A DNA stretch of 64,000 nucleotides, taken from positions 59,217,501 through 59,281,500 of the forward strand of contig NC_058341.1 in the NCBI RefSeq assembly GCF_905475395.1, written 5' to 3'. The stretch is from Chrysoperla carnea (taxonomy: Eukaryota > Arthropoda > Insecta > Neuroptera > Chrysopidae). This document shows positions 1 to 12,319 of the stretch, one piece after another; the first letter of the stretch is position 1; each line of letters starts with the position of its first letter. The notes under the pieces were generated by a model, which worked only from the letters and a program-made list of their open reading frames with translations, had not been told where the DNA came from and did no database searches. The position numbers were made by a program, and so were the translations under genes.

Positions 1-22
1 CACACACACACATATATATATA
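1..22. repeat. CA/TA microsatellite at window edge
   Basis: Six CA units followed by five TA units, visible directly. It is cut by the window start, so its full length is unknown. Confidence 0.9.
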
Positions 23-257
23 AATACAATATACTCTATACGTCCTCTATAATGTTGTTGTTGAATATGTTCGTTGAGCTGTATATATCCCGAGGTTTAA
101 ATGACAACTCCATTGGGATGAAACTTGTTATAAAGTATAATAGAGCTGTATACCGTAGCTATGTAGATGGTTTGGTTGTACGCTTGTGAATGAGATTGTT
201 CAAATACATGTAAAGTTGAAAACATGACGACAAAATGGGCACATTTGTACATTTATA

Positions 258-859
258 CAGGGTGTGTAATTTTAATCTACAATGACTAATAGCTCGTCTT
301 CAAACAATCAAAAGTTTGATGAGATCAGAATTTCGATCTTATTTAGATCTTAAACGGTAAGAGATAAAATAACACTTTAAGTTAGAATATATTTCATGTA
401 AACCATTTTTTCGAAAATCGTCACCTTTCGAAGGAAATGTGACTTAAATATATATCATTAGTGCATTTAATCGAAAGAAAACACGATAACTACGGTAAAA
501 TGCTTTAGCCAAATTCATCAAGGGAAATAGAGGACCTTCGCCTGTGTTCATGACTTTGATTTACAATTATCGATAGACTTAAAGCGCATTAAAAGCAATA
601 ATGACATATTTTTTAGTCACATTTCCTCCGGCAGCTAACTATTTTGCAGAAGCTAACTTTATTTTAATGAGGATCAACTTTCAAATTTAAAGTGTTATTC
701 TATCTCTTACCGTTTAGAATCTAAATGGGTAATTAAAGCAACCTGATGTCAGAACATGATTTCAACCATCAAATTCTACAATTTTTGTTTAAATTATTTT
801 TTTATTGGTTAGCTACAAAACGAGATATTTGCCATTATTGATTAAAATGATCCACTCTG
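258..859. repeat. Palindromic TIR element, family S, copy 1
   Basis: About 600 bp whose two halves are inverted copies of each other. The left end reads CAGGGTGTGTAATTTTAATC; the right end, reversed and complemented, begins CAGAGTGGATCATTTTAATC. Both ends are flanked by TA. Inner arms also pair (AATAACACTTTAA near 370 against TTAAAGTGTTATT near 690). Related copies lie at 31513 and 58711. No coding sequence is visible. The TA flanks and long arms fit a non-autonomous DNA transposon; the superfamily is not determined. Confidence 0.75.
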
Positions 860-3001
860 TATATATATATATATAGGGTGGTAGTTATAACAGCAGGACT
901 TCATCAAATGATGAGTTTGTGTATATATTTTTAAAAAATTAGAAATTTTGAAAATTTAACAATATGAGATAAAGAGAAAGAAATATCTAGTCCGACTAAT
1001 TTTATTGAAATACACATTATGCAATGGTCCTTGCTTGGGAATTGTATGCCAAATTTATAATTTTTGAGGGTGGAAATAAAATTAGTAAAAATTGAGAAAA
1101 ATTTCTGCCCCTTACCAAATAAGCCGTTTAATGATCGTACAAAAGCTACAAACTGCTGGTAGACATTCCCCAATCTCCCTCCTCCCAAACGCCTGAAAAG
1201 GATAACATGGATTGATTGATAGTACCCGGGAAGGGAAGGGGGATATGTTTACTAGCATTACGTAACATTTGTGCGGTTTTTAGGGAACTAAGGAGCAAAA
1301 ACTCTTTCCAATTTGTACTCATTTTATTTTCACCTTCATTTTAATTTCATCTCGAAAATGGCCGCTCTGTCATATATATTTTCTATGAGAGAAAATCGTA
1401 TCGGAGCTTATTTACCACGAGGCAGAAAGTTAGGATTGATGGATTTTTAGCCTTCGCTCCGCGCCATATCCATAGAATACTATCATAGAAGGTTCTTAAA
1501 ATAAAGTACTAATTGTTGCATCTGTATTTGATATACGTTTTAAAAACGTGCCTAAAAGATACCTCACCCTATATATAAAGTGTTCTACGAATTACAGAAT
1601 ACGAGAGAATATGAGATAACGGTAAGTGAGATATATACTCTCGACTAACTAATACTACCTACTGACATCTATGTATTTAATTCCAAATATTTCTACTAAA
1701 AGCATATTACAAATTTAGAGTTGATTCTGAGTAAATTCGAAAGGACATTGGATAAATTTTTGTTTAAACTTGACCAGGAAATACCCATGGAAATTCAATG
1801 TAGTAGTTAGCAAACAATCCCCAACCATACAGGATGGAATATCTAAAAAAATTTGCTGATATTTCTAAATTTTGACTAAAAAAACTTAAAAGTATAGATA
1901 ATAGTAAAGATATCGACTAAAATCGTATACGACTTGTGATATTTAAAGCAATTTCTTCAGTCAATAACTTATCTGTAGATTCTTTACAGTCTTTAGGAAC
2001 CACCAAACAAAAGAATCCGTCCGGCTAATTTTACGATTAGATGAATATTTTTCGAGATATCTACAGAATCGCTCCGGAAATAGGTTTTCGTGCAAGATTT
2101 TAGATGATACTCAAAAGCAATTTACTTAATCGAGGAATGAATTTGATTTTTGTATTTTTGGGTAAAAATCAGACAATAAACAAAATTTTTTTCTTTTGAC
2201 TTTCTCGAAATTTTCAAAGAAACTTTAATAAAATCGGAAAAATGTGGTTTTTACAAAAACCACCTTCTCGAGTCATTTTGACCCAAAATACAAAACACCT
2301 GTTCCTTTCACGTTTGAAAACGAGATTCTGAAATCGACTATAATCGTATACCCACGAGTAAGATTTCGGATCAATTTCAGATACGTGACTGGTCAATCGT
2401 TAAGTTATTCAGATTTTGTACCTTAAGCTTCTTTAGGGCAATCAGCACTCAAAAAATGAGTGTTTTTCGAGATATCTTCCAAATCGGTTCGCAATGAAAG
2501 GTTTTCGTACCAGAAGAAGAAAAAACTGTTTATTGTATTCATTGAAGTAAACTTTCAATAAATTAAAAACTTTGTTATAATCACATAATTATTTTAAAAG
2601 CTGGAGATGTTCAATGTATAACATCAAGGATGAATCAGAGCGTCCCAAACTTTTACAAAAGTAAAGTTTTTAGTTCAATAACAGCTTCTTTTTTAATTTT
2701 TAATTAAAAACAAAAAATATATGGTGGAAACGATGGAAAAATCAAGTCATCATTGCCATAAAAATTTAATATCATTTGCGTGTGTTATGCGTATTTTTCT
2801 TAGCAAACCCATTCATTTGATACCCATATCCTGGGACTGCATACATATAATTAGTCCGCCACATTTATTACTAACCATTTATTGTCATCCAAACTAAACG
2901 TGTATGGCAATTTTCAGCTCAATCACTTCAAGAAAACTGATTTCATTTGTTATTTCAATTGCAAGATTTAACCCGAAAAATCATACGAATATACATACAT
3001 A
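860..3001. other. Gene-free AT-rich stretch with an imperfect direct repeat
   Basis: No coding exon is supported. Two diverged direct copies about 420 bp apart can be followed: AATCGTATAC near 1921 and 2342, and TTTTCGAGATATCT near 2049 and 2465, each followed by a related stretch ending GGTTTTCGT. Short open frames here have no recognisable motif. Confidence 0.5.
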
Positions 3002-3466
3002 CTAGCGGCCCCGACGGACGTTGTCCCGTAAAAACGTAACTCCAATTCATGAATACCTATACTACGTTTAGCCTGTCCGCTAAACCATCCCGCTAAACCC
3101 CAATTTAACTCCTATTTATTGGAGTGGCCTGACCTTCGACCTTTGGCCTGACCTTTGATAGTAGAGCTCGCTGCGCTCGCATATGGCTCTAATAAATGCC
3201 TATTGACAATACCTGAATACTATTAAAAATACATAGTACACATAGTATACATAATGTGATATGATTTATATGCGCTCCCACCATTTAATGAAATTTCATT
3301 TTTTTGGTACGGAGCCCTCAAAAACAGTTGTACTGGACCAAAATGTAAATCTAAACCATCCTCGAATCCCCTTGAACTCACACAAAAAATTTCATCAAAA
3401 TCGGTCCAGCCGTCTAGGAGGAGTTCAGTCACATACACACGAACACAAGAAATATATATATTAAGA
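3002..3466 (-). mobile_element. Non-autonomous Helitron, apparently complete
   Basis: Read on the minus strand the element starts TCTTAATATATATATTTC and ends CTAG, and sits between A and T (plus-strand bases 3001 and 3467), as Helitrons do. Close to the 3' end a short hairpin can form (GGAC, loop, GTCC), as expected upstream of the CTRR terminus. There is no Rep/helicase frame, so it depends on an autonomous relative. The open frames on both strands here are by-products of the element. Confidence 0.85.
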
Positions 3467-3546
3467 TAAACATTGCAAGTTAAATAAAACCTTTTAAAAA
3501 GTGTATTTTTTCTTGAAATAACAATTTAAAAGCCTTTTCAATGTGA

Positions 3547-3550
<4 letters not shown>

Positions 3551-3581
<31 letters not shown>
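3551..3581. repeat. (TG)15 microsatellite
   Basis: Uninterrupted TG dinucleotides, visible directly, just downstream of the Helitron. Confidence 0.95.
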
Positions 3582-3584
<3 letters not shown>

Positions 3585-4444
3585 TATAGGCATATGTTCG
3601 TATGTCCGTTCGAATTCTTTCGCCTCGATTATCTCGCGAACCAGTAATGACATTAACTAATTTAATTAATTCAATCATGTATTTAAGAACTGCAAGAATT
3701 TTCAGTAGAATTAGTTGAGCCGTGTTTTAATGGTAATAAAAAATGGAAAAAACTGAATAAATAGAATCTGAAAAACAGATAAAACACATCATTTATTTAT
3801 GGAGATAAATGGGCTGTTGGTCGTGTGGACTACAGGGATGGCAATCACACGACTTCAGTACCACACCGACTATGTACTGCCAATTTATCATTTTAATAAT
3901 TTTGAGCCGAGAAAATCATTTTTTCCTTTATATGTATATAAATTCTCAATCAATTTTTCACTAACTCTATTTATATAATCTATCTAAGTCAATATGGCTG
4001 CCATATATATACTATATACATATATACAACATATATTCATGGTATGTTACATCTATATATTAATAGCTTTTATTCAATGATCCTAAATATTATAGTTAAT
4101 TACTGTTTAATTAAGGCATCTTAGATAAATATTAATTCTAGGAATAATAACACGTGTTAATTTTCTTATTAAATATTATACCTTCAAGTGTACCTCTACA
4201 TATACTTTCCACTTCTATATCTTCTAAGTCCTCCTCCATCTTCCTATCCATCATTTCTTCTTAGATACGTATGTATGATCATTTTATGATTTTCGAGTAT
4301 AATATGTTGAATTATTATTTTAATATTAATTATTATAAGGTTAGATTGATGAATTAATAAATACTTGTATATGTTAAATAAATGATAAAATTTGAAGGTC
4401 AAATTGTTGATGGTAGGATCATAGTCATTCAGTTAGCAGTTTTA

Positions 4445-4925
4445 TTAAGGTATTTCGATACCAAAAGAATGAAAATGATCCAAAAAATTTGAAATTTTAT
4501 TTATCAATTAATCATCCTTGTATACGTCTTTTGTGAAAAATTCATATCGATTCTCTTTACTGTTTAGGAGAAATTAACTATCAAAGTCAGTATTTTTAAC
4601 AAAAAAAAGTTTTTCATTTTTAGGCACAGTTCTTAATTTTGGTATGAATTTAAAGCTCATAATTTGAGAAATATTGATAAAAGTTTTTTATGTAAATAGT
4701 AAAACATTTTTAAAAATACTTATTGACTAAAAAACCAACATTTATTATGACTTCTTCATTACCACCAGGTAAAAAGGGTTGTTTTAGATAATTAATTTCT
4801 CGTAAATCAGACAGAGAATCGATTGAAATTTATACAGACGGCGTATTAAATAAATACTCATTAATTGACACTCAAAATTTCAGTTTTTTTTGTGACACTT
4901 TCGTTTTGGTATCAAAACATCTTAA
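4445..4925. repeat. TTAA-ended element, family P, copy 1
   Basis: Left end TTAAGGTATTTCGATACCAA and right end (reverse complement) TTAAGATGTTTTGATACCAA form an imperfect terminal inverted repeat of about 20 bp around some 480 bp with no coding capacity. Interior segments (TCGATTCTCTTTAC near 4550; CAGAGAATCGATT near 4812) are also inverted copies. Relatives: 22688-23137 and a partial copy at 20883. Confidence 0.65.
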
Positions 4926-5515
4926 AATAAAAGAAAAGTTCTAAAGATTTTTTTTTTTGAATAGTAATACTCAAATGATTCAATTTTCCGTTTGATCAAA
5001 TGGCGTAAAAAAAGTTTCCTTGTGAGCATAGTAACCGAGTTATGAAATGTAAATGTATACCTACTCAAGTTTTTTTACGTTCCATTTTACAAAACTTTTT
5101 AAAATTATTTTGTACTTTTCATTCTATTAAAAAATGATTTTAATTTATCAGATTTATATTTTGCACAGCCAGAGTAAGTGGATCAAAAATATATTTTGAG
5201 TTTTATTCAAAATGCTAAGTAGTTCAAAATCTTTGCGTCCTTTAAGTTCTCCGTTTTAGGCAAAAACGACAAAATTGTGATAAAAGAAATCTCTGGATTG
5301 GAAATGTTCTAATAACTTTCCAAATATTCAAAAATTCATATTTTAAATACAGTATTTAAAGAAAATTCGTGATTCCCTTTCATCTATAAGCTTGAACAAC
5401 GGATCCATTTCTCGATGTTTTTTATAACTTGAAGACTATGAAATTTTTGACAGATTTTCCCAAGAAATAAATTTAAGATTGTTTTATTCGGCAGAAAATT
5501 TTTTTCAAACATTAG

Positions 5516-6016
5516 TTAAGGTAGTACGTTTATGATGAATTTTGTTATAACTTCATGAATGTAAACGAAAAAGGACACAATTTTTCGATATCTGCCTTGG
5601 TTTTCGAAATATTGAAAGCTATAATTAAACAAAATTTTCAATATTTTGGAAATGAATTCAAATATCGAAAATTTTATTCTTACTTTTCGTTTTATATTAT
5701 CAAGTTATATAACATTATTCAACATCAAAATTTGTGTCCCACTACCGTGCTCATACATTCTTAATTAGTCGGGCACAACTAGTTTTTTTTTCAATGATTT
5801 ATTAAGGTTTAAAATTTAATTTAAATAGGTTAATGTTTTGGAGAAATCTATGAAAAACAATGTTAAATATGCCTACTTTTGAAGTCATTTATTTATTTAT
5901 GTTAATAATCGGACAAACCCCCCTGAAATTTTCAAAATTGATTAAAACTTAGTCCAACTTCATATAAATAAAATCATTTTTATTTTAAAATTACCTTGGT
6001 GCTCGTACATCCTTAA
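5516..6016. repeat. TTAA-ended element, family Q, copy 1
   Basis: Left end TTAAGGTAGTACG, right end reverse complement TTAAGGATGTACGAGC, 501 bp. The interior matches 44179-44783 in intron 2 of GR-C over most of its length, including a shared AAACAAAATTTTCAAT stretch and a shared TTTTGGAGAAATCTATGAAA stretch. Non-coding. Confidence 0.7.
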
Positions 6017-7118
6017 GGATATATAGCGAAGTTAATTTAAGAAAGACCCACGTCTACGTTGTATTGAACTCTCATATCATAAGAATGAATTTGAATGCAA
6101 AAAAGTTGCCAATAGTAATAAATGTTTCTAATCTTAATCAATCTAAGAAAGATAATAATGCTTATCATTATTTTGACCAACATATATCAAATTATCCACA
6201 AAAAAAAAATGAATCGATTACACATAAAAAACCCTTTTTAATCCAGAATATATCTCCTATCAAATTATTCAGTACAATTTCATATTTTAAATGCAAATAA
6301 AACACACACAAAAACATTTAACTATAAAAGGGTTTTAGAAAATTATTTAATTTTACAACCCCTAAATGTAATTTACCTCCCTTTTTAAAAATAAAATGGG
6401 ATTCAACTGTATATACTATATGTATGTATGTATGTATGTATTCATATATATATATATATAAAGTATTGTGTATATTCCCGTCACCCCAATGTGTTACAAC
6501 GACACAACATGGCCGCCGTTTCTCTGTATATATCACCCCCTTTTTAGCTCTCTATTCTTGTTATGTCACTATACATGTTACGACCGACCCTCTTCTACAA
6601 CATCAACCAAGTAATATTGATGATGGGGTTCGTTCTAGGTATGGTAGGTATATATAAAGTTGATATTTGAAAGCTTTCATCACATATACAGTCATATATG
6701 TATGTATATGTGTTGGTGAGAGCTTGTAAAGCTTGAGTTGAGTTACAGTTAGGTAGAATGGGGACATAACTATATAATATAACTAACTGTTATTCTCGTA
6801 TAAACAGAAAGTTTCAGGAGTAATAAATAAATACATCTCATCTACGTATTTCAGGGAACCGAACGTAACAAAAACATACAAGTTCCTATTAGGAAAATCA
6901 TTTTGCCTTGCCACAACTGGTTGCTTAAAATAGAACCATCTACGAGAATAGACATAAATGGGGTTTTCATCAGACGTTGAATAAATGTATATTAAGAATT
7001 TTATATTAAGCAATCATAGTAATTTAAAGCAATACTGTTCAAAATTACAGATAAACTGTCTAATAAAATGATCTTCATGATCTAGTTATTCCATAAACCA
7101 CTGCTTTTTTTATACCTG
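6017..7118. other. Unannotated AT-rich stretch
   Basis: Contains a TATG/TA microsatellite at about 6417-6460. Small open frames on both strands have biased composition and no motif. No exon or RNA gene is supported. Confidence 0.5.
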
Positions 7119-8155
7119 TATACTGGGTGTTCCAAACCACCCGTCCAGGCTGATTATTCTGAATAGTTTTTAAAAAAAATTGAAACGAAAAAACACGTAT
7201 CAAATATTTTTTGAAACTCTATCTAACCATACCAAAAACACCCTCCACCCTCAACCTCTGTTAGGGGTAGGGGGTGTAACTTGAAAAAATCAAATGGAAA
7301 CCCCTATTTTTTTCTGCAGATTTGGATTCTTCAGAAGAAAAGACAAACATTTTGTCTAAGAAATTTTTCCCGATTTTCGGTAGATCGCGCTACAATCGAC
7401 AAAAATCGTTCTTTTAGATTTTGCATAAGAATTGCGCCGTTCAATGACAAAAATCAAAACGAAAAAGTAAAAAAAAATAAAAACACAAACACACAGAACC
7501 AAAACAAAAACAAAACAAAAGCAACACAAAAGTTAGAAATTCAACGAAAATAAAAGAGAAGCGAAAATGTCGAATTGCGGTAATTGAGGTAAACCACTAG
7601 ACAATTGGGAGGATACTAAATAAAGCTCTTAGAAAGAATTAGATATGAATCATTTTAGATTTAATTTTTTTTCAGACTTTCCAAAATAAAAAAAAAACAT
7701 TTTTACAAAAATAATTTTTCTAAATCATAATAAAATATGAAAAACAAAACAGAATTGTCTTTTCTTCAAAAAAACAAAAACAAAATTGAAAATAACTATT
7801 CTCGACTCAAAAAACTTTTCTCGCCTTCACTTGAACTGCAATTCTAATGCCAAATCTAAAAGAACGATTTTTGTCGATTGTAGCGTGATCTACCGAAAAT
7901 CGGGAAAAATTTCTTAGACAAAATGTTTGTCTTTTCTTCTGAAGAATTCAAATCTGCAGAAAAAAATAGGGGTTACCATTTGATTTTTTCAAGTTACACC
8001 CCCTACCCCTAACAGGGGTTGAGGGTGGAGGGTGTTTTTGGTATGGTTAGATAGAGTTTTAAAAAATATTTGATACGTGTTTTTTCGTTTCAATTTTTTT
8101 TTGAAAACTATTCAGAATAATCAGCCTGGACGGGTGGTTTGGAACACCCAGTATA
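7119..8155. repeat. Fold-back element with about 328-bp arms
   Basis: Left arm 7119-7447 and right arm 7828-8155 are inverted copies with few mismatches over their whole length. Ends are TATACTGGGTGTTCC and GGAACACCCAGTATA; the flanking TA may be the target duplication. The spacer of about 380 bp is A-rich and non-coding. The arms include a GC-richer block (ACACCCTCCACCCTCAACC). The open frame at 7281-7553 is an arm by-product. Class: fold-back DNA transposon; superfamily uncertain. Confidence 0.85.
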
Positions 8156-8167
8156 TGTAATTTATAT

Positions 8168-8340
8168 AAAGATATACTAAGTTTGGCCCCAAGTTTGTAA
8201 CGCTTAAAAATATTGATGCTACCAAGAAAATTTTGGTATAGGTATCCATAAAATCAACTAATTAGTCCATTACCGATTGTCTGTCTGTCTGTCTGCCCAT
8301 CTATCCGTCTATGGACACGATAAGTTTTTAAATGAGCAAC
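8168..8340 (+). repeat. Family U repeat, 5' fragment
   Basis: Begins with TACTAAGTTTGGCCCCAAG and carries the family landmarks AACGCTTAAAAATATTGATG, a CTGT-rich run and GGACACGATAA, then stops. Fuller copies are at 12320, 26160, 36849 and, inverted, 43047. Confidence 0.7.
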
Positions 8341-8390
8341 ATAGATCAATTGGCTCTTGTAAATCGTTACAAGAGCAAAATTTTAATTAA

Positions 8391-8640
8391 TGATAAGCTC
8401 CAAGACCAAAACAAGGCTAATTTGACTGCCTTTATCTTACGCATTTAGAACTTTGCTCTGCGTCTTATACATTGATCTTGATCCTATTATGATTAACTGC
8501 TCCTGTCTTGCAGTTGATGTTGTACTTTCATCTTGATCTTACACATATGTAAGACCGTACAAGACTTGCAAGAATAAGACCAATGAGTAAAACATAGATG
8601 CTGAATTACACTAAATTCGTCAAGCAAAGATAGTCAAATA
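8391..8640 (+). repeat. Dispersed repeat, family T, copy 1
   Basis: About 250 bp matching 49920-50177 in the same orientation; shared landmarks are AAGGCTAATTTGACTG, GTTGTACTTT and CAAAGATAGTCAAATA. No terminal inverted repeat seen and no coding potential. Confidence 0.7.
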
Positions 8641-8883
8641 ATTGGTTTTGATCTCGCTTATCACTACTCAAATTAAATTTGCTGGTATAAACAAGAGTCA
8701 TTTTCTGAAACGTTACAGACACACAAGATTGTCTTCATTTCTTATCGTCTGACAATAGAACCCATGGTTAGAGAGGCTATTTTGTTTATTTTGCGTCCTT
8801 GTAGTTTAGCTTTCCTTCTGAAACACTCTGTCTAGCAGGTACCTACTACTGAATCGAATATGAAAGGATCTAGTAATGTCATT

Positions 8884-8920
<37 letters not shown>

Positions 8921-9950
8921 CAAGTCTCTCTTTTATATCTGTGCAGTAGGTACACGAGTAAAGTATGAAATATATAATTATGCTTAATGCCATATTTTAG
9001 TAAACTAATATGCCTCCGTCCACTCTTGCAACGTAGCCCCAAATCGAGCAAGTCACGAAAGTGTAGATGCGATACTTGTAGTGTAACTTATTATGGCTTC
9101 AATAAAGCATTGTAATTCAAAAGTCCTTGTTATTGATAAAATGGCTTGCCATGATGAGCAAGCTGGTAAAAACCGTCACGTAACAAAATGAGATATGCTT
9201 TGTGTGTGCCATGTCCATGGCAACCACGATGTTTTCCTACTTTGTATTATTTGTTATAGTACACGAATTTTGCATTTTTGTACTATAATTATATGCGTCT
9301 TGGAACTCTACCTACTTGACACTACAAATTGAATAGATATACTTATAATTATGTATATATTTAACGGGGGTCCCACGACTGCAATCTTTTTTTAAGATTT
9401 TTGATAGACAAAAGAATTAGTGACTTTATGTATTGAGGATATACAATTGTATGAACTATAATTTATATTAATGAGTAACATAAGAGCACTTCAACTAGAC
9501 TTGCACACATAACAAACAGAAAGCTTTATAAAATACTCTCAATTCCACATATACAAGCTGTTTAAAAACAAGCTTTTTTTATCACAATGGAATAGTAAAT
9601 AAAGAACTGAATATAAAATAACTTGCCAGAAAAGCACAGTAGCACAAATTTCAAATGTTTCAATAATATCTTAAAACCTTGTATATAGTATTTCTCCAGC
9701 ATGTTCTTTTCTATCCATACCTTATCTTCCTTATCTCTTTATCAAATTTCTTTATACGCCTCTCATTTTCAAGCTTATCATGCTGGCTTCTTGAGAAAAA
9801 TAGAATTCACAGTCTAAAGATGTTCCGCTTAGGAAAAAAAAGGCTAGACAAATAATAATAATAAAAATGTGTTTTACCACCTTTTCACTAATAATTTCAT
9901 TTATCAGCTCCTCAATTATTTTTAGAGGTTGAATTAAATTAATTTTTGTT
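8641..9950. other. Unannotated stretch with an AT microsatellite
   Basis: (TA)n at about 8888-8917. No exon with a recognisable product. The region around 9000-9240 is slightly richer in GC but holds only short frames. Confidence 0.45.
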
Positions 9951-10030
9951 TGACGGCGGGAATCGAACTCTGTAACTTAAGCATACCGCATACAGAGTTG
10001 ATTACGCCGGGTGCAACTAAGCCACTAAGG
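9951..10030 (-). repeat. tRNA-derived SINE head
   Basis: On the minus strand a box-A-like TGGCTTAGTTGC is followed about 50 bp later by a box-B-like GAGTTCGATTCCC, the internal RNA polymerase III promoter arrangement of tRNA genes. The anticodon and acceptor arms do not form a proper cloverleaf, so this is a SINE head or tRNA relic rather than a functional tRNA. Confidence 0.6.
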
Positions 10031-10128
10031 TTGACAACTGTATAGATATTTCAAATTAACGTATTTCTGTGTGCAACTAAGCCACTAGGGTCAACAACTG
10101 TATAGATATTTGAAATTAAAGTATTTTA
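10009..10128. repeat. Tandem duplication at the SINE box-A end
   Basis: Two direct copies of about 60 bp, each with GTGCAACTAAGCCACTA and CAACTGTATAGATATTT, differing at a few bases. The duplication doubles the box-A side of the SINE. Confidence 0.8.
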
Positions 10129-10130
10129 AC

Positions 10131-11039
10131 ACATGTTCTCTTAATACTAATTTAAGCACAACTTTTGATTTCACCACTTTTCTACGAAATTTGTTGTTTT
10201 TAGCCACGGGTGCGGAATTTCGCACTGGTCGAGCTTCTTATATCTATTAATTATACATTTTTCGTCGATTTCAGCTCATTATTCAGTACTTTAAGAAAGT
10301 GGATAATTTCATCTTCTAATGCATCTACTTATTAAGGGATATAATGAAGGGATATTATCCTCTACTATTTGGACGAAATGAATAACAATTGACAATTTTT
10401 TTATACGACTGAACAAAAAAGTTGTGTTTTTAGGATTACCGGAGATACCTATGTAACTTTCTTTATTCCACAATTAAAATGACTGAGCTTATTTGAATGC
10501 ATGGAGTATTTTTAGAATCCTTAAATCATCCCGAGTGACAACTAGTTATAGTTTAATACTTGCCACTCCCTAAAATGTGTAAAAAAATTCAAACAAGCAA
10601 CTTCTTATAAATAGAAAAAATTTTTAAAATAAAACCTGTCACTAAATTGTATGAAATAAAAAATAAATAAATTAAAATTTAAAAATACGACTGTCCTACC
10701 AAAAAAATAACTGAGAAAGCAAAGACAAACTATATAAGCTAATCTGTATAGGTACAAAGTGCGAAAGGTCACTCATTTACTCGGTCACTGAACAGGTAAA
10801 GAAAATTATCATAAAAGTTGGGGGATTTCTTAGATTAAAAAGTTTTAACAAAACGATCCCCTGACTACAAAAACAATTTTAAATCCCGTTCAGTCAGCGA
10901 GTAAATAAGCTTTCTCTTTGTATATACGGTTTAACTAATAAAACTTGTTTTTTACTTTTTAGTTCATTTTTAGCAGGGCAATTTTATAATTTTTTTAATC
11001 ACCAAGAGAAGTGTAATAAATTTTCAACGCTATGTGTGT
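10131..11039. other. Unannotated AT-rich stretch
   Basis: No exon, RNA gene or clear repeat boundary found. Short low-complexity A/T runs only. Confidence 0.4.
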
Positions 11040-11545
11040 TTGTATGTCTGTCTGTAGCATTGTAGTCCTAAACGGATAAACCGATTTTGATTTTTTTTTA
11101 ATTGTTTGGTAATTTAATGGAGAGTGTTCTTAGCTATGTACAAGAAAAAAGCGCATTTGTTGGGTATTTTTTAAATTTTAAAATTTCAAGCATTTTAATA
11201 TCAGGAATTTGTGCCCAGAGACTCTTCCCTTCAGAGCTACACAAATAAGCTTTAAACAAAAGCTATTGGAATTTTATTATGGAAATTTTTGCATCTTAAC
11301 GCTTGAAAGAAAGAAAGAAAGCTTCAAGTAACAAAAATTTCTATCATAAAATTCCAATAACTTTTGTGCGAAACAATTTTTCCCAACTGAATTTCTAACT
11401 TGTGTAGCTCTCTGAAAGGAAAAGTTTCCGAGAACATGTTACTGATTCTAAAATGCTTGAAATAAAAAAATTTCAAGAATCCCCGATAAATGCGGGTTTT
11501 TTCCTGTAGTTCTCTCCAAACTGAACCAATTTTCTTGAGCTACCC
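11040..11545. repeat. Large imperfect palindrome
   Basis: The two halves are inverted copies around about 11310. Matching pairs from inside out: AAAGCTATTGGAATTTTATT with TAAAATTCCAATAACTTTTG; CAGAGCTACACAAA with TTTGTGTAGCTCTCTG; TTTCAAGCATTTTA with TAAAATGCTTGAAA. The outer part resembles family V. A GAAA microsatellite sits at the centre, and a C-run lies just outside at about 11544. Confidence 0.7.
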
Positions 11546-11946
11546 CCCCCCCCACTTAAGAGCAAGTGAAGATTTTTTTAAACTCCCATTCTTCCCAAAA
11601 CGTTTACGTAATTATTAAATGGTCCCTTAGAATCTATCTCATTTTATCTATAAATATCTATAGATTTTTCTAGATCTATTTTGAAAACACCTATAATATG
11701 GCCTAGGTGACTATATAGGTAACATTTTATATACCTATAGATATATCTCACTAAAAGTGTATACGACAGTAAACGACAACATCGAAAAAGAACGAATCAA
11801 TGACGATGATTTTGATGATGATGATGTGAGTGAGTCATCATGATGATTGTAGGTACAAAAAAGGTAGAGTAGGTAAGTAAAGCTCACAAGCTCAAGCTTT
11901 ACAATGATTCTAATTGTGTACATACATCTACATACACTCAAAACTA

Positions 11947-12204
11947 TTAAAACTGTGTCAATAAAAATTGTGGGCGAAAACTAATATATATTTTTGTTTG
12001 GTGATAAATAGGCCGATCTGGCACCGAAAAATGAAAATTGACCACGGAATCTATAAGTTTTTCAACCTTATAGTAGCCGGTAAGTCTAGTTGCCGGTAAG
12101 AAATTTGTTACTGTGAACTTTGTTGAGGGAAGAGTAACATTAGCAATAGTTATAGCGCAAGATTCAGTATGAACGTCAAGCCCATATTGGTTGGCGATAC
12201 CCAC
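11947..12204 (-). other. Unrecognised open frame, possible exon or relic
   Basis: An 85-codon minus-strand frame, extendable upstream to a TGA near 12233. Composition is more protein-like than its neighbours (residues such as ANVTLPSTKF and FLPATRLTGYYKVEKL) and not low complexity. I recognise no family, it has no clear splice sites, and it lies in a repeat-rich region. Could be a transposon relic, an exon of an unseen gene, or chance. Confidence 0.2.
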
Positions 12205-12319
12205 AATACTTCTGGTGGATACCCCTATTCAATACCGTAATATTACTTATGCTAACATAGATACTATAGTGGTACCTGTCTCGATACCATACCACCATTG
12301 TAGTAAACACCAATAGCGT

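Noticed and set aside
7281..7553. 90-codon plus-strand frame.
   Set aside because: It covers part of the fold-back arm and its A-rich spacer; lysine/asparagine-rich tail from A runs.
9951..10030. A functional tRNA gene.
   Set aside because: Box A and B are present but no proper acceptor or anticodon stem can be drawn, and the context is a repeat.
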